Under the pieces are notes generated by a model. The model did no database searches. It had not been told where the DNA came from and was given only the letters and a program-made list of their open reading frames with translations. A program made the position numbers and the translations under genes. Shown piece by piece: positions 24,249 through 32,510 of a DNA stretch of 64,000 nucleotides. The stretch is from Lichenicoccus sp964246745 (GTDB lineage Bacteria > Pseudomonadota > Alphaproteobacteria > Acetobacterales > Acetobacteraceae), in NCBI GenBank assembly GCA_964246745.1, contig CAXTRK010000002.1, forward strand, positions 1-64,000, given 5' to 3'. Each line of letters starts with the position of its first letter. Position 1 is the first letter of the stretch.

Positions 24249-24631
24249 GGCTTCTCCTCGACACGCACGCCTTGCTCTGGTGGCTCGCCGATGACCGCAG
24301 GCTCGGGGAGAAGGCGCGCGGCCTGATTGCCGATCCGGGCAGTATTGTCCTGGTCAGCGTCATCTCGCTCTGGGAGATCGTCGTCAAGGGCCGCATCGGC
24401 AAGCTGGAGGCGGACATCGCTGCCATCGAACAGGAGATCGCGAGAGGCAGCTTCCAGAGGCTTTCGATCACGCCCGCGCATCTCGCCACTCTTGCGTCGC
24501 TGCCCACCCACCATCGCGATCCGTTCGACCATCTGCTGATTGGCCAATGCATCGTCGAGGATGCATTGTTCGTCTCGGACGACCGCAACGCGCCGTTCTA
24601 TCCGCTCCGCGTGCTGGCCTGCGGTCAATGA
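24245..24631 (+). CDS. VapC-type PIN-domain toxin
   Basis: The 128-residue PIN-domain RNase has the acidic active-site residues D6 (L-L-L-D-T-H-A-L), E44 (S-L-W-E), D92 and D95 (H-H-R-D-P-F-D-H). Length fits VapC (about 130). VapC toxins cleave tRNA or rRNA when released from the antitoxin. The ATG overlaps the antitoxin stop, so translation is coupled. All four catalytic acids are present, so the toxin looks functional. Confidence 0.9.
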   Translation: MRLLLDTHALLWWLADDRRLGEKARGLIADPGSIVLVSVISLWEIVVKGRIGKLEADIAAIEQEIARGSFQRLSITPAHLATLASLPTHHRDPFDHLLIGQCIVEDALFVSDDRNAPFYPLRVLACGQ

Positions 24632-24659
24632 TCGGCCAACCATCGAGGAGAGCAGACGC

Positions 24660-25694
24660 ATGACATGGGCGACGACAGGCGGGCCGACCGCAAGCGGAGA
24701 GCACGCGCTGGGCGATCTGCCGCTGCAATCAGGCGAGACATTGCGCACTGCGCGGCTGGTCTGGAAGAGCTACGGCACGCTCTCGCCCGCACGCGACAAC
24801 GTCATCGTCTATCCGACCAGCTACAGCGCCACGCATGACGACCAGGAGTGGCTGATCGGGCCCGAACGCATCCTCGATCCGACGCGCTGGTTCATCGTGA
24901 CGCCCGACATGTTCGGCAACGCCATGTCGTCCAGTCCGTCGAACCAGGAGGACTACCCGTCGCTGGTGACCACGGCCGACAACGTCCGCGCGCAGCAACG
25001 TCTCCTGCGCGAAGTGTTCGGCATCGATCGCGTGGCGTGCGCCTATGGCTTCTCGATGGGCGCGCAGCAGGCCTATCACTGGGCGGCGTTGTTTCCAGGC
25101 GCGGTGGAACGCGCGATCATCGTCTGCGGCAGCGCGCGCACCTCGGAGCATAACCGCGTGTTCCTCTCCGGCCTGCTGTCGACGCTTGAAGCGGCCCCGG
25201 AACATCTCGGCGGCGGCCGCTTTTCGCGCGAGCCGGAAGCATCCTTGCGCGCCTTTGCCCGTATCTATGCGGGCTGGGCGATGAGCCAGGACTGGTACCG
25301 CGCCGGGCTGCATCTCGCCTCCGCCAGCAGCCTGGAGGATTTCCTCGATCGCGAATGGGCGCCGGGTTTCACCTCCTGCCGCGCCGCCGACCTCTATGCC
25401 CAGGCCCGCACATGGCAGGCTTCCGACATCAGCACGGGCGACATCAGCGCGGGCGACATCCACACGGGCGATCTGGAGGCCGCCTTGCGCGGCATCGAAG
25501 CGCGCGTGCTGCTGATCCCGGGCGCTACCGATCTCTATTTCCGTGTCGCCGACAACGAAGCCGAGCTGGCCTTCCTCCGCCACGCCGAGCTCAAGCCGAT
25601 TCCCTCGATCTGGGGCCATCGCGCCGGCAGTCCGAGCGGCAACGCGGCCGATGAAGCCTTCCTGCGCCAGAGCGTCGCGGACTGGCTTGATTGA
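24660..25694 (+). CDS. Alpha/beta hydrolase, homoserine O-acetyltransferase (MetX)-like
   Basis: The 344-residue protein has an alpha/beta hydrolase fold in the MetX-like group: early G-E-T-L-R-T-A-R-L-V-W-K-S-Y-G-T, nucleophile elbow Y-G-F-S132-M-G-A-Q-Q, G-A-T-D-L-Y-F (Asp) and I-W-G-H-R-A-G (His). MetX acylates homoserine, but many relatives have other acyl acceptors, and the usual M-x-R-x-G motif of MetX is not obvious. ATG at 24660 follows GAGGAGAGC. A 15-bp repeat inside the gene encodes three D-I-x-x-G units between residues 256 and 270. Confidence 0.75.
   Translation: MTWATTGGPTASGEHALGDLPLQSGETLRTARLVWKSYGTLSPARDNVIVYPTSYSATHDDQEWLIGPERILDPTRWFIVTPDMFGNAMSSSPSNQEDYPSLVTTADNVRAQQRLLREVFGIDRVACAYGFSMGAQQAYHWAALFPGAVERAIIVCGSARTSEHNRVFLSGLLSTLEAAPEHLGGGRFSREPEASLRAFARIYAGWAMSQDWYRAGLHLASASSLEDFLDREWAPGFTSCRAADLYAQARTWQASDISTGDISAGDIHTGDLEAALRGIEARVLLIPGATDLYFRVADNEAELAFLRHAELKPIPSIWGHRAGSPSGNAADEAFLRQSVADWLD
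25425..25469 (+). repeat. Three tandem 15-bp units inside the MetX-like gene
   Basis: Units GACATCAGCACGGGC, GACATCAGCGCGGGC and GACATCCACACGGGC are back to back and in frame, encoding D-I-S-T-G, D-I-S-A-G and D-I-H-T-G. The lengths are multiples of three, so the frame is preserved; slippage could change copy number between strains. Confidence 0.9.
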
Positions 25695-25730
25695 TGAGGC
25701 CAGAAACATAATAACGAGTGTCGCGACCGG

Positions 25731-27395
25731 TCACGATCCTTGCCGCAACGCCTGGTAGAGCGTCAAAGCCAGGCGCCTGCCTGTCGAATAATTGATTCCG
25801 TCAACCCGCCCGAGCGGGCGCACGGCGATCTTGTCACGCGCCAGACGGACGCGGAACGCGGCTTCGTCGCGGGTGCCGACCAGAGCCATCGCGCAGCGCG
25901 GGTAACGGGCCAGCAGATCGGCGGCACCGGCGGCATTGACCAGGTCGGCCCGCTTTCCGCCGAGCAGGAAAACCAGGCTCGGCTCGCTGAACGATGCCGA
26001 GGCCACCCTGCTGTCCGGGCACGGCTCGACGGCGCGCACCAATGCCACGATGCGCGGAGCGAGCCAGATCTCCCGCAGGTTGGGCAGCACCACCCAGAAC
26101 AGGCTGGCATAGGTCAGCAGCGCCGCGGCGACCGCGAAGCCCGCGGCGCGGCGGGGTTCGCGCAGCACCACCAGCAGGGCGGCACCAGGCACCAGGATAA
26201 GTCCGAGCCCCGCCGCAAGCAGCGCCGCCACGCTGACCATGTGCTGCAATCGCCAGAGCAGGATCGGACCGGCGGCGACGATGGCGAGCCCGACGGCAAT
26301 CCAGATGAGCCAGTAGAGCCCAAGCAGCCCCCGGCCGATCGCGCGTCGCGGCCACTGCCAGCCGCCCGGCGACACCAGCGCCGCCGCGGTCAGGATGGCG
26401 ATGGCGGGATAGGCCGGCAGCACATAGTGCGGCAGCTTGGTCGCGATCAGCTCGAAGATGAGCCAGTGCGGAATGATCCAGGCCAGCAAAAAGCGGCTTT
26501 CGAACCGGCGGCGATGCGTCCAGACGAACGGGATCGCGCTGGCGGCGAAGAACGAGCCCGGCCAGAACGCAATCGCGAACACCGCCAGATGATACCCCGG
26601 CGGCAATCCATGCGCCTGTTGTCCGCTCGCGATCTTGCCGAGGAAGTTGGTGCCGACCGCACGCGAGAAGAAGGTGCCGTGGCTCGCCAGCGCGATGGCG
26701 ATGCACCAGGGCAGCACGATCGCCAGCATCAGCGGCACCCCCCAGGCCGGCTGGAGGCGGCCGAACCAGCGTGCGTTCCGCTCCACCAAAGCCAGCGCCA
26801 GCGGCGTGCCGAAGCCGGGAATGAGGATCACCGGGCCCTTCAGCATCAATCCGGCGCCTAAGGCCGCCCAGTAGAGGGCGGCGGCCCAGCGCGGCGCCGG
26901 CAGGCTTTCCGCACGGCCGCGAAGCGCTCGCAGCAATGCCCATTCCACCAGCAGAACCATGGCCAGCAGACAGCTATCGATCGTCGCCAAGCGCGCCTCG
27001 GCGGTCATCAGCACCGAAACCGCGAGCAGTACGGCAGCGAGCAAGCCGGCTTCGGCGCCAAACAAGGCACCGCCGATCGATGCCGTCAGCAGCACCGAGC
27101 AGACCGCCGCGATCAACGACGGAATGCGCCAGCCCCAGACCGCGCGATCCTTGAGAGTGCCGGTGGCGGCGACGGCCGCGGCTTCCAGCCAGTAGATGCC
27201 CGCGGGCTGCAAATAGCGCGGATGATCCTGGAAGCGGATATCGATGAAGTCGCCGCTCCGCAGCATCTGCGCGGTGGCCTGCATGTAGCGCGGCTCGTCG
27301 CGATCGAACGGCGGCAGCGAGGCGCGGCCGGGCAGGAAGATCGCCAGGGCAAAGAGCGCGAGAAACGTGTAATGCCGCGTGGAAAGCCGGTTCAC
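25731..27395 (-). CDS. ArnT/GT39-like membrane glycosyltransferase (GT-C fold)
   Basis: The 554-residue protein, GTG start, has a GT-C layout: an N-terminal membrane segment then F-D-R-D-E-P-R-Y-M-Q-A-T in the first large loop, which supplies the catalytic acid as in ArnT and protein mannosyltransferases, about a dozen hydrophobic segments and a C-terminal soluble domain. Such enzymes use polyprenyl-phosphate sugars as donors at the periplasmic face. It follows the DPM1-like gene by 9 bp, a pairing that suggests the neighbour makes its donor. The acceptor is unknown; lipid A, glycan or protein are all possible. Confidence 0.83.
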   Translation of the reverse strand: MNRLSTRHYTFLALFALAIFLPGRASLPPFDRDEPRYMQATAQMLRSGDFIDIRFQDHPRYLQPAGIYWLEAAAVAATGTLKDRAVWGWRIPSLIAAVCSVLLTASIGGALFGAEAGLLAAVLLAVSVLMTAEARLATIDSCLLAMVLLVEWALLRALRGRAESLPAPRWAAALYWAALGAGLMLKGPVILIPGFGTPLALALVERNARWFGRLQPAWGVPLMLAIVLPWCIAIALASHGTFFSRAVGTNFLGKIASGQQAHGLPPGYHLAVFAIAFWPGSFFAASAIPFVWTHRRRFESRFLLAWIIPHWLIFELIATKLPHYVLPAYPAIAILTAAALVSPGGWQWPRRAIGRGLLGLYWLIWIAVGLAIVAAGPILLWRLQHMVSVAALLAAGLGLILVPGAALLVVLREPRRAAGFAVAAALLTYASLFWVVLPNLREIWLAPRIVALVRAVEPCPDSRVASASFSEPSLVFLLGGKRADLVNAAGAADLLARYPRCAMALVGTRDEAAFRVRLARDKIAVRPLGRVDGINYSTGRRLALTLYQALRQGS

Positions 27396-27404
27396 AGCCT
27401 CTGA

Positions 27405-28130
27405 TCAGATCTCGGTGACGCGGCCGGGCCGGATCGTGCGGCGTTGCAGCCAGATCACGCCGAACAGGTCGCGAATGCCGACGAGCGCACGATTCCAGTT
27501 GGTGTATTTCGACGTGCCGTGCAGCCGCGGACGGTGACGCACCGGCTTGCACAGCAATGGATGGCCATAGGTGCCGAGCAGCGCCGGCAGGAAACGGTGC
27601 AATCCTTCGAATTGCGGCAGGCGCAGGAACGCCTCACGCGGGAACAGCTTCATCGGCGCCCCGGTATCCGGGCAGCCGTCGTCGAGCAGGCGGCGACGCA
27701 ACCCATTGGCGAGGCGGGTGGCGACGCGTCGGGAGAGCCTGTCGCGTCGTTTCAACCTGACGCCGACGACCAGCGGCGCCATGCTGTTGGCGCCCTCGGC
27801 GAGGGCGAGCAGAGCCGGGATCTCGGCGGGATCGTCCTGGCCGTCGCCGTCGATGGTGGCGATCCAGTCGGCACGCGCCGCCTCGATGCCGGTGCGCAGC
27901 GCCGCGGACTTGCCGCAGCGGCGGTCATGACTCAGCACGCGCAACTCCGGCAGCACATCGCGGCAAGCGAGCAGTTCGGCCAGAGTGGCGTCGGTGCTGC
28001 CGTCATCGACGAAGATCACCTCGAACGGGCGCAACTCGCCCAGAGCCCCTGCCATCTCGGTGATGACCGGGCGGATATTCCGCGCCTCGTTCAGAACCGT
28101 GGCGACCACCGACAGCCGAAGCGCAGTCAC
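27405..28130 (-). CDS. Polyprenyl-phosphate sugar synthase (DPM1-like GT2)
   Basis: The 241-residue GT2 enzyme has L-N-E-A-R-N-I near the N-terminus, V-I-F-V-D-D-G-S-T-D, I-D-G-D-G-Q-D-D-P-A-E (the donor/metal motif), and no C-terminal membrane pair. It resembles short dolichyl/polyprenyl phosphate mannose or glucose synthases. Its ATG overlaps the stop of atpF as ATGA, so it is translationally coupled to the F0 operon, an uncommon context. It probably supplies the sugar donor for the GT-C enzyme that follows 9 bp downstream. Confidence 0.82.
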   Translation of the reverse strand: MTALRLSVVATVLNEARNIRPVITEMAGALGELRPFEVIFVDDGSTDATLAELLACRDVLPELRVLSHDRRCGKSAALRTGIEAARADWIATIDGDGQDDPAEIPALLALAEGANSMAPLVVGVRLKRRDRLSRRVATRLANGLRRRLLDDGCPDTGAPMKLFPREAFLRLPQFEGLHRFLPALLGTYGHPLLCKPVRHRPRLHGTSKYTNWNRALVGIRDLFGVIWLQRRTIRPGRVTEI

Positions 28131-28636
28131 GCGGCGGTGCGCGTCGCGAGCGCGGCCGGCAGCGCCGCAATGGCACGATCAATCAGCGGCGCGTCCGCTT
28201 CGGCGGTCACCGCCGCGCGCACCACTTCCCTCGCCGCCTCGCCGGCGATTTCAGCGGCCCGCGTGCGGACTTCGATGATGGCGGCGCGCTCGGCGGCGTG
28301 GATACGATCCTGAGCCATGCGCTCGCGACGGCTGGCTGCGAGATCAGCGTCGCGCCGAGCCGCCTCGGCAATCCGCGCGGCCTCCTCGCGGGACCGCTCG
28401 ATCATGGCTCTGGCGTCCTCCAGCGCCGCGTCACGCTCGCGCCTGGCTTCGTCCAGCATCTGCTCCGCTTCGCGCTTGAGCCGCGCGGCCTCATCCAGGT
28501 CCTGACGGATTTGCTGGGCGCGGCCATCGAGCATCGCCAGCACCGGCCGGCTCAGACGTCGGCCGAACACAATGAAGAACAGCAGGAACGCAACCGTGTA
28601 CCAGAAGCGCGGCTCATGGATAAGCGCCTGAAACAT
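28127..28636 (-). CDS. atpF: F0F1 ATP synthase subunit b
   Basis: The 169-residue protein has one N-terminal membrane segment (about 8-25, W-Y-T-V-A-F-L-L-F-F-I-V-F-G) and a long charged helical stalk rich in A, R, E and K, as in subunit b of the peripheral stator. It follows a second, b'-type protein, as in alphaproteobacteria, cyanobacteria and chloroplasts. Start and stop overlap neighbours by one and four bases. Confidence 0.92.
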   Translation of the reverse strand: MFQALIHEPRFWYTVAFLLFFIVFGRRLSRPVLAMLDGRAQQIRQDLDEAARLKREAEQMLDEARRERDAALEDARAMIERSREEAARIAEAARRDADLAASRRERMAQDRIHAAERAAIIEVRTRAAEIAGEAAREVVRAAVTAEADAPLIDRAIAALPAALATRTAA

Positions 28637-29223
28637 CAGCCGTCTCCGGCGGCAAGGGCGCTGTCGATCGCGTGGCTGAGCATCCGGCGATCGGCCGGAT
28701 TGCCGGTCACGCGCTCGACGAGAAGATGCGCGGTGTCGCTGGCGATGCCGCGCAAGGCGCCCATCGCGCGCTCGCGCTCGGCGCCGATCTGCCGCTCCGC
28801 CTCCGCGAGTTGCGCGTCAAGCCGCGCGTTCATCTCGCGCGCCTGTCCTGCTGCCGCTTGGCGGGCCTCGGCGGCGACCCGGTCGAGGTTCGCCTGCGCC
28901 TCCGCGGCTGCGTTGCGGCGGGTGCTGCGCAATTCGGCAATGGCACGGTCGGCTTCCGACTTGGCCTGATGCGCCGCCTCGAGGTCGCCGTCGATGCGGC
29001 CCTGCCGATCCTCGATCACCGACGCCACGCGCGGCAGCGCCGAGCGGCTGAGCGTCAGATAGAGCAGAGCGAAGATGATGCCGCCCCATAATACCTGCCA
29101 TGTCGTCAGCGGATCGCCGATGTTGAGCTGCGGCATGCCGCTGGCCAGCGCCCGAGGCGCCGCCTCCACCGTCAGCGGCAGCGCCAGCATGATCGTCCAT
29201 ACGCTCCGGCGCGCACGGTTCAT
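28636..29223 (-). CDS. atpG: F0F1 ATP synthase subunit b'
   Basis: The 195-residue protein has a cleavable-looking or first hydrophobic segment (M-L-A-L-P-L-T-V), then a membrane segment near T-W-Q-V-L-W-G-G-I-I-F-A-L-L-Y-L-T-L and a long charged coiled-coil stalk. It pairs with subunit b as a heterodimeric stator. The stalk is Ala/Glu/Arg-rich throughout. Its stop overlaps the first base of the atpF ATG. The alternative gene symbol is atpX or atpF2; naming varies. Confidence 0.88.
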   Translation of the reverse strand: MNRARRSVWTIMLALPLTVEAAPRALASGMPQLNIGDPLTTWQVLWGGIIFALLYLTLSRSALPRVASVIEDRQGRIDGDLEAAHQAKSEADRAIAELRSTRRNAAAEAQANLDRVAAEARQAAAGQAREMNARLDAQLAEAERQIGAERERAMGALRGIASDTAHLLVERVTGNPADRRMLSHAIDSALAAGDG

Positions 29224-29238
29224 GGCTGTTGTCCCGGA

Positions 29239-29463
29239 TCAGGCGAACAAGATCAGGAAGGCGATCACCAGCGCGTAGAGAGCAACCGCCTCGGTCAGTG
29301 CGAAACCCAGGATGCCGATGCCGAAGACATGCGGCCGGGCGGCCGGGTTGCGGGCGATCGAGTTCACCAGGGCGGCGAAGATGTTGCCGATGCCGGCGCC
29401 GACGCCGGCGAGCGCGATGACGGCCAAGCCGGCGCCGATTTCCCTGGCGGCTGCGATATCCAT
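29239..29463 (-). CDS. atpE: F0F1 ATP synthase subunit c
   Basis: The 74-residue hairpin protein forms the rotor ring. The first helix is Gly/Ala-rich (I-G-A-G-L-A-V-I-A-L-A-G-V-G-A-G-I-G), the polar loop carries A-R-N-P, and the second helix carries the proton-carrying Glu at E58 (G-F-A-L-T-E-A-V-A-L). There is no sodium-binding Q/T/S pattern, so it is presumably proton-driven. ATG at 29463; an upstream in-frame extension to 29589 is not conserved. Confidence 0.95.
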   Translation of the reverse strand: MDIAAAREIGAGLAVIALAGVGAGIGNIFAALVNSIARNPAARPHVFGIGILGFALTEAVALYALVIAFLILFA

Positions 29464-29521
29464 GGAGGAGTGTCCTTGTATTGGGTTGGAAGAAGAGGTC
29501 GATCCGGCGGAGACGGCGCGC

Positions 29522-30274
29522 TCAGTGCGCCACCGCCTCGCGCAGATAGATGCAGGTGAGGATGGCGAAGACATAGGCCTGGAGCGCATCCACCAGAATC
29601 TCGAGCGCCATCAGCGCCATGTTGACGAGGATCGGGCCGACGCCCAGCAGCGGCCCGATGAAGTGAATGCCGCCAAGCATGATGGTGAAGGCCGCGAACA
29701 TCTCGAACATGACATGGCCGGCGAACATGTTGGCAAACAACCGGATCGACAGGCTGAGCGGACGGGAGAAGAAGGTCAGGACTTCGATCGGCACCAGCAG
29801 CGGCGCCATCGCCACCGGCGCGCCCTCCGGCATGAAATGCTTGAAGAAGCCAAGCCCGTTGGTCAGCAGCGAGACGACGATGGCCAGCACGAACACCATG
29901 AGCGCAAGCGCCGCGGTCACGACGATCTCGCTGGTGAAGGTGAACGCGCCGGGAATCAGGCCGATGAAGTTGCCGAACAGGATGAAACTGAACAACGTGA
30001 AGACAAACGGAAAGAAGCGCTTGCCGGCATGGCCGATCTGATCGGAAGCCATGTTGTGGACGAACTCGTAGAACAGCTCTGCCGCCGCCTGGAAGCGCCC
30101 TGGAACGACCGCGCGCCGGCGCATGCCGGTATAGAGGAACAGCAGGATCAGCAGCGCGCTGGCCAGCATGTACATGACCGATTGGCTGACATGAAGCTCG
30201 GCGCCGACTGTGCCCAGCACCGGATGCAGCTTGAACTGCCCAAGCGCGTCGATCGTTTTCTGTTCGGCCGCCAA
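29522..30274 (-). CDS. atpB: F0F1 ATP synthase subunit a
   Basis: The 250-residue inner-membrane protein is the proton channel of F0. It contains S-I-R-L-F-A-N-M-F-A-G-H, whose Arg is essential for proton transfer, and ends with M-A-L-E-I-L-V-D-A-L-Q-A-Y-V-F-A-I-L-T-C-I-Y. The start is taken as TTG at 30274, preceded by a strong GGAGGAAAC ribosome site 7 bp upstream; this gives L/M-A-A-E-Q-K-T-I-D-A-L-G-Q-F. The open frame extends to 30553 without a better start. Confidence 0.92.
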   Translation of the reverse strand: MAAEQKTIDALGQFKLHPVLGTVGAELHVSQSVMYMLASALLILLFLYTGMRRRAVVPGRFQAAAELFYEFVHNMASDQIGHAGKRFFPFVFTLFSFILFGNFIGLIPGAFTFTSEIVVTAALALMVFVLAIVVSLLTNGLGFFKHFMPEGAPVAMAPLLVPIEVLTFFSRPLSLSIRLFANMFAGHVMFEMFAAFTIMLGGIHFIGPLLGVGPILVNMALMALEILVDALQAYVFAILTCIYLREAVAH

Positions 30275-30323
30275 CCTGTTTCCTCCACGCGGGGGTCTCT
30301 TGAGCAGGACCCATAGCACCGAT

Positions 30324-30644
30324 CTAGCCGGGCGGTCGCCCCACCAACCGCCAGACATTGACGATCCCCGCCACACCTCCAAGCAGGGAGAAGACGAGGA
30401 GGAAGAGCGGCCGAGTGCCAAGCCAGGCATCGATGCCCCAGCCGATGGCCAGTCCGACCAGCACGGCGGCAACCAGTTCGACGCCGACGCGCGACACCAG
30501 CGCGAACGCGCCGCTGTTGGAGGCGGAGCGATCCGAAACGAAGTCAGGATCACGACGGTGCCTGCTCCGCGCCCTTTTCAAACGCTCGTCAAACGACCCG
30601 CCAGGCTCGGGCGATCCGTCCGGATCCGTCTGCTCTCTCCCCAA
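30324..30644 (-). CDS. atpI: ATP synthase assembly/AtpI-like protein
   Basis: The 106-residue protein has a polar, charged N-terminus (1-45) and two hydrophobic helices with V-G-L-A-I-G-W-G-I-D-A-W-L-G-T-R-P-L-F-L-L, the G-x-x-x-D-x-x pattern of AtpI. In Gram-negative F0 operons it sits ahead of atpB. AtpI helps assemble the c-ring or handles Mg2+. It opens the leftward operon atpI-atpB-atpE-atpG(b')-atpF(b). Confidence 0.88.
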   Translation of the reverse strand: MGREQTDPDGSPEPGGSFDERLKRARSRHRRDPDFVSDRSASNSGAFALVSRVGVELVAAVLVGLAIGWGIDAWLGTRPLFLLVFSLLGGVAGIVNVWRLVGRPPG

Positions 30645-30763
30645 TTCGTGCAGCGGTTCGTTGCCGCCGCGGCTAGCTACCGACCGCGCAAAATCCTGTC
30701 AAGCAAGCGGCCGAAGCAGCGGATCTGCCCGCACGCGAGGCACAAGAACGCGGCTGACGCGGA

Positions 30764-32236
30764 CTACATGCCGACTTCGCTGCCGTCCTGCGACCAGCGT
30801 ATATGGAAGCTGCCTTCCTGGTCGATGCGACGGTAGGTATGGGCGCCGAAATAGTCGCGCAATCCCTGCAGCAGGTTGGCAGGGCCGCGCTCGCGTCGCA
30901 GTCCATCGTAATAGGCCAGCGATGAGACGAAGGCCGGCACGGCGACGCCGCTCTGCACGGCGAGCACCACGACATCGCGCCAGGCTGGCTCCGCCGCCAG
31001 CACCGCATGCCGGAAATAGTCTTGCAGCAGCAGGCTTGGCGCGTCGGGATGAGCGGCAAAGCCCTCGCGGATGCGATCGAGGAACCGTGCCCGGATGATG
31101 CAGCCGCCGCGCCAGATAGTGGCAACCTGGCCGAGATCAAGCTTCCAGCCGTACTGCTCCGAGGCCACGGCGAGTTGCTCGAAGCCCTGCGCGTAGGCGA
31201 CGATCTTGGAGGCGTAGAGCGCGTCGCGTATCTTGTCGATCTCCGCCTGGCTGGCGCCCAGTCTGTCCTTGCGCTTGTCTCCGGCAGCGCCGCGCAAGCC
31301 GCCGAGCGCCGCGGCCGCCTGCTTGCGCTGGGCCGGCCGTCCGGACAGGGCGCGGGCGAACACCGCCTCGGTGATGGCGGTGATCGGCACGCCGAGATCG
31401 AGCGCCGATTGCGCCGTCCAGCGGCCGGTTCCCTTCTGCTCCGCCTCGTCGCGTATCTGATCGACCAGGGCGCCCTCGCCACGCGGATCCTGCTTGGCGA
31501 GCACGCTCGCGGTAATCTCGATCAGGTAGGAGTCGAGGTCCCCCGACTTCCAGCCGGCGAAAATCCTGCCGATCTCCGCGGCGGAGCAGCCATAGAGGGT
31601 GCGCAGCAGGTCGTAGGCCTCGGTGATGAGCTGCATATCGGCATATTCGATGCCGTTATGAACCATCTTGACATAATGGCCAGCGCCGTCGGGACCCATC
31701 AGCGCACAGCAGGGCTCGCCGTCGACATGAGCCGCCATGCGGGTGACCATCGGCGCGATCCGCTCCCAGGCTTCAGCGGCGCCCCCAGGCATCATGCTCG
31801 GCCCTTCCAGCGCGCCCTCCTCGCCGCCGGAAACACCCATGCCGACGAAGCGCACTCCCCGCCGCGACAGGGTTGCCTCGCGGCGGCGGGTATCCTCGAA
31901 CAGCGAATTGCCGCCATCGATGATGATGTCGCCTTCCTCAAGGTGTTCGAGCAACTCCTCGATCACCGCGTCAACCGGCTTGCCGGCCTTGACCATGATC
32001 AGCACCGCGCGCGGCTTGGCGAGACTGGCGACGAAATCCGCCAGCGTCTTCGACGCGACGAAACTCCCCTCGCCGCCATGGTCGTCCAGGAGCGCCTGGG
32101 TCTTTGCGTTGGAACGGTTGTGTATCGCCACCCGCAAGCCTTTGCGTGCCGCGTTGCGCGCAAGATTGGCGCCCATGGTCGCCAGACCCGTGACGCCGAT
32201 CTCAGCCAGCTCCGCACCTTCACCCATGCCCGACAC
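30764..32236 (-). CDS. gnd: 6-phosphogluconate dehydrogenase, decarboxylating
   Basis: The 490-residue enzyme oxidises and decarboxylates 6-phosphogluconate to ribulose 5-phosphate with NADP+. The N-terminal Rossmann motif is G-L-A-T-M-G-A-N-L-A-R-N-A; next come G-V-S-G-G-E-E-G-A-L-E-G-P-S-M-M-P-G-G and K-M-V-H-N-G-I-E-Y-A-D-M-Q, the catalytic Lys. Start GTG at 32236 has AGGAGG 7 bp upstream and gives M-S-G-M-G-E-G; ATG at 32227 is the other choice. It may feed the pentose phosphate supply for PRPP and arabinose donors, but this link is inference. Confidence 0.93.
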   Translation of the reverse strand: MSGMGEGAELAEIGVTGLATMGANLARNAARKGLRVAIHNRSNAKTQALLDDHGGEGSFVASKTLADFVASLAKPRAVLIMVKAGKPVDAVIEELLEHLEEGDIIIDGGNSLFEDTRRREATLSRRGVRFVGMGVSGGEEGALEGPSMMPGGAAEAWERIAPMVTRMAAHVDGEPCCALMGPDGAGHYVKMVHNGIEYADMQLITEAYDLLRTLYGCSAAEIGRIFAGWKSGDLDSYLIEITASVLAKQDPRGEGALVDQIRDEAEQKGTGRWTAQSALDLGVPITAITEAVFARALSGRPAQRKQAAAALGGLRGAAGDKRKDRLGASQAEIDKIRDALYASKIVAYAQGFEQLAVASEQYGWKLDLGQVATIWRGGCIIRARFLDRIREGFAAHPDAPSLLLQDYFRHAVLAAEPAWRDVVVLAVQSGVAVPAFVSSLAYYDGLRRERGPANLLQGLRDYFGAHTYRRIDQEGSFHIRWSQDGSEVGM

Positions 32237-32266
32237 TGCCGTCCTCCTTGGAACCGACGCCGCTTC

Positions 32267-32294
32267 CCGACTGCATACCCCCGACTGCATACCC
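32267..32294. repeat. Two tandem 14-bp units in the gnd leader
   Basis: CCGACTGCATACCC is present twice in direct contact (32267-32280 and 32281-32294), followed by a partial third copy (GCCGCATACG). It lies about 30 bp upstream of the gnd start; a duplication or regulatory role cannot be told apart. Confidence 0.8.
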
Positions 32295-32510
32295 AAGCCG
32301 CATACGTAGGCGAACCCTGCATGAATCCCGGTCAAGGCGGATTGTTGCTCTCTATTTAGAACAAATTTCGTTGGAGGAGAGCGCCGAGCCAAAGACAATG
32401 TGTTAAAGTGATCTTCAGGATTAGGAGCCGTGTTGTGGGCTCCACGGATCGGAGGCGCCTCGCCGCGTCTCAAACATTGGACTGGCACGAGATTGCGAGT
32501 GGGAGCGGGC

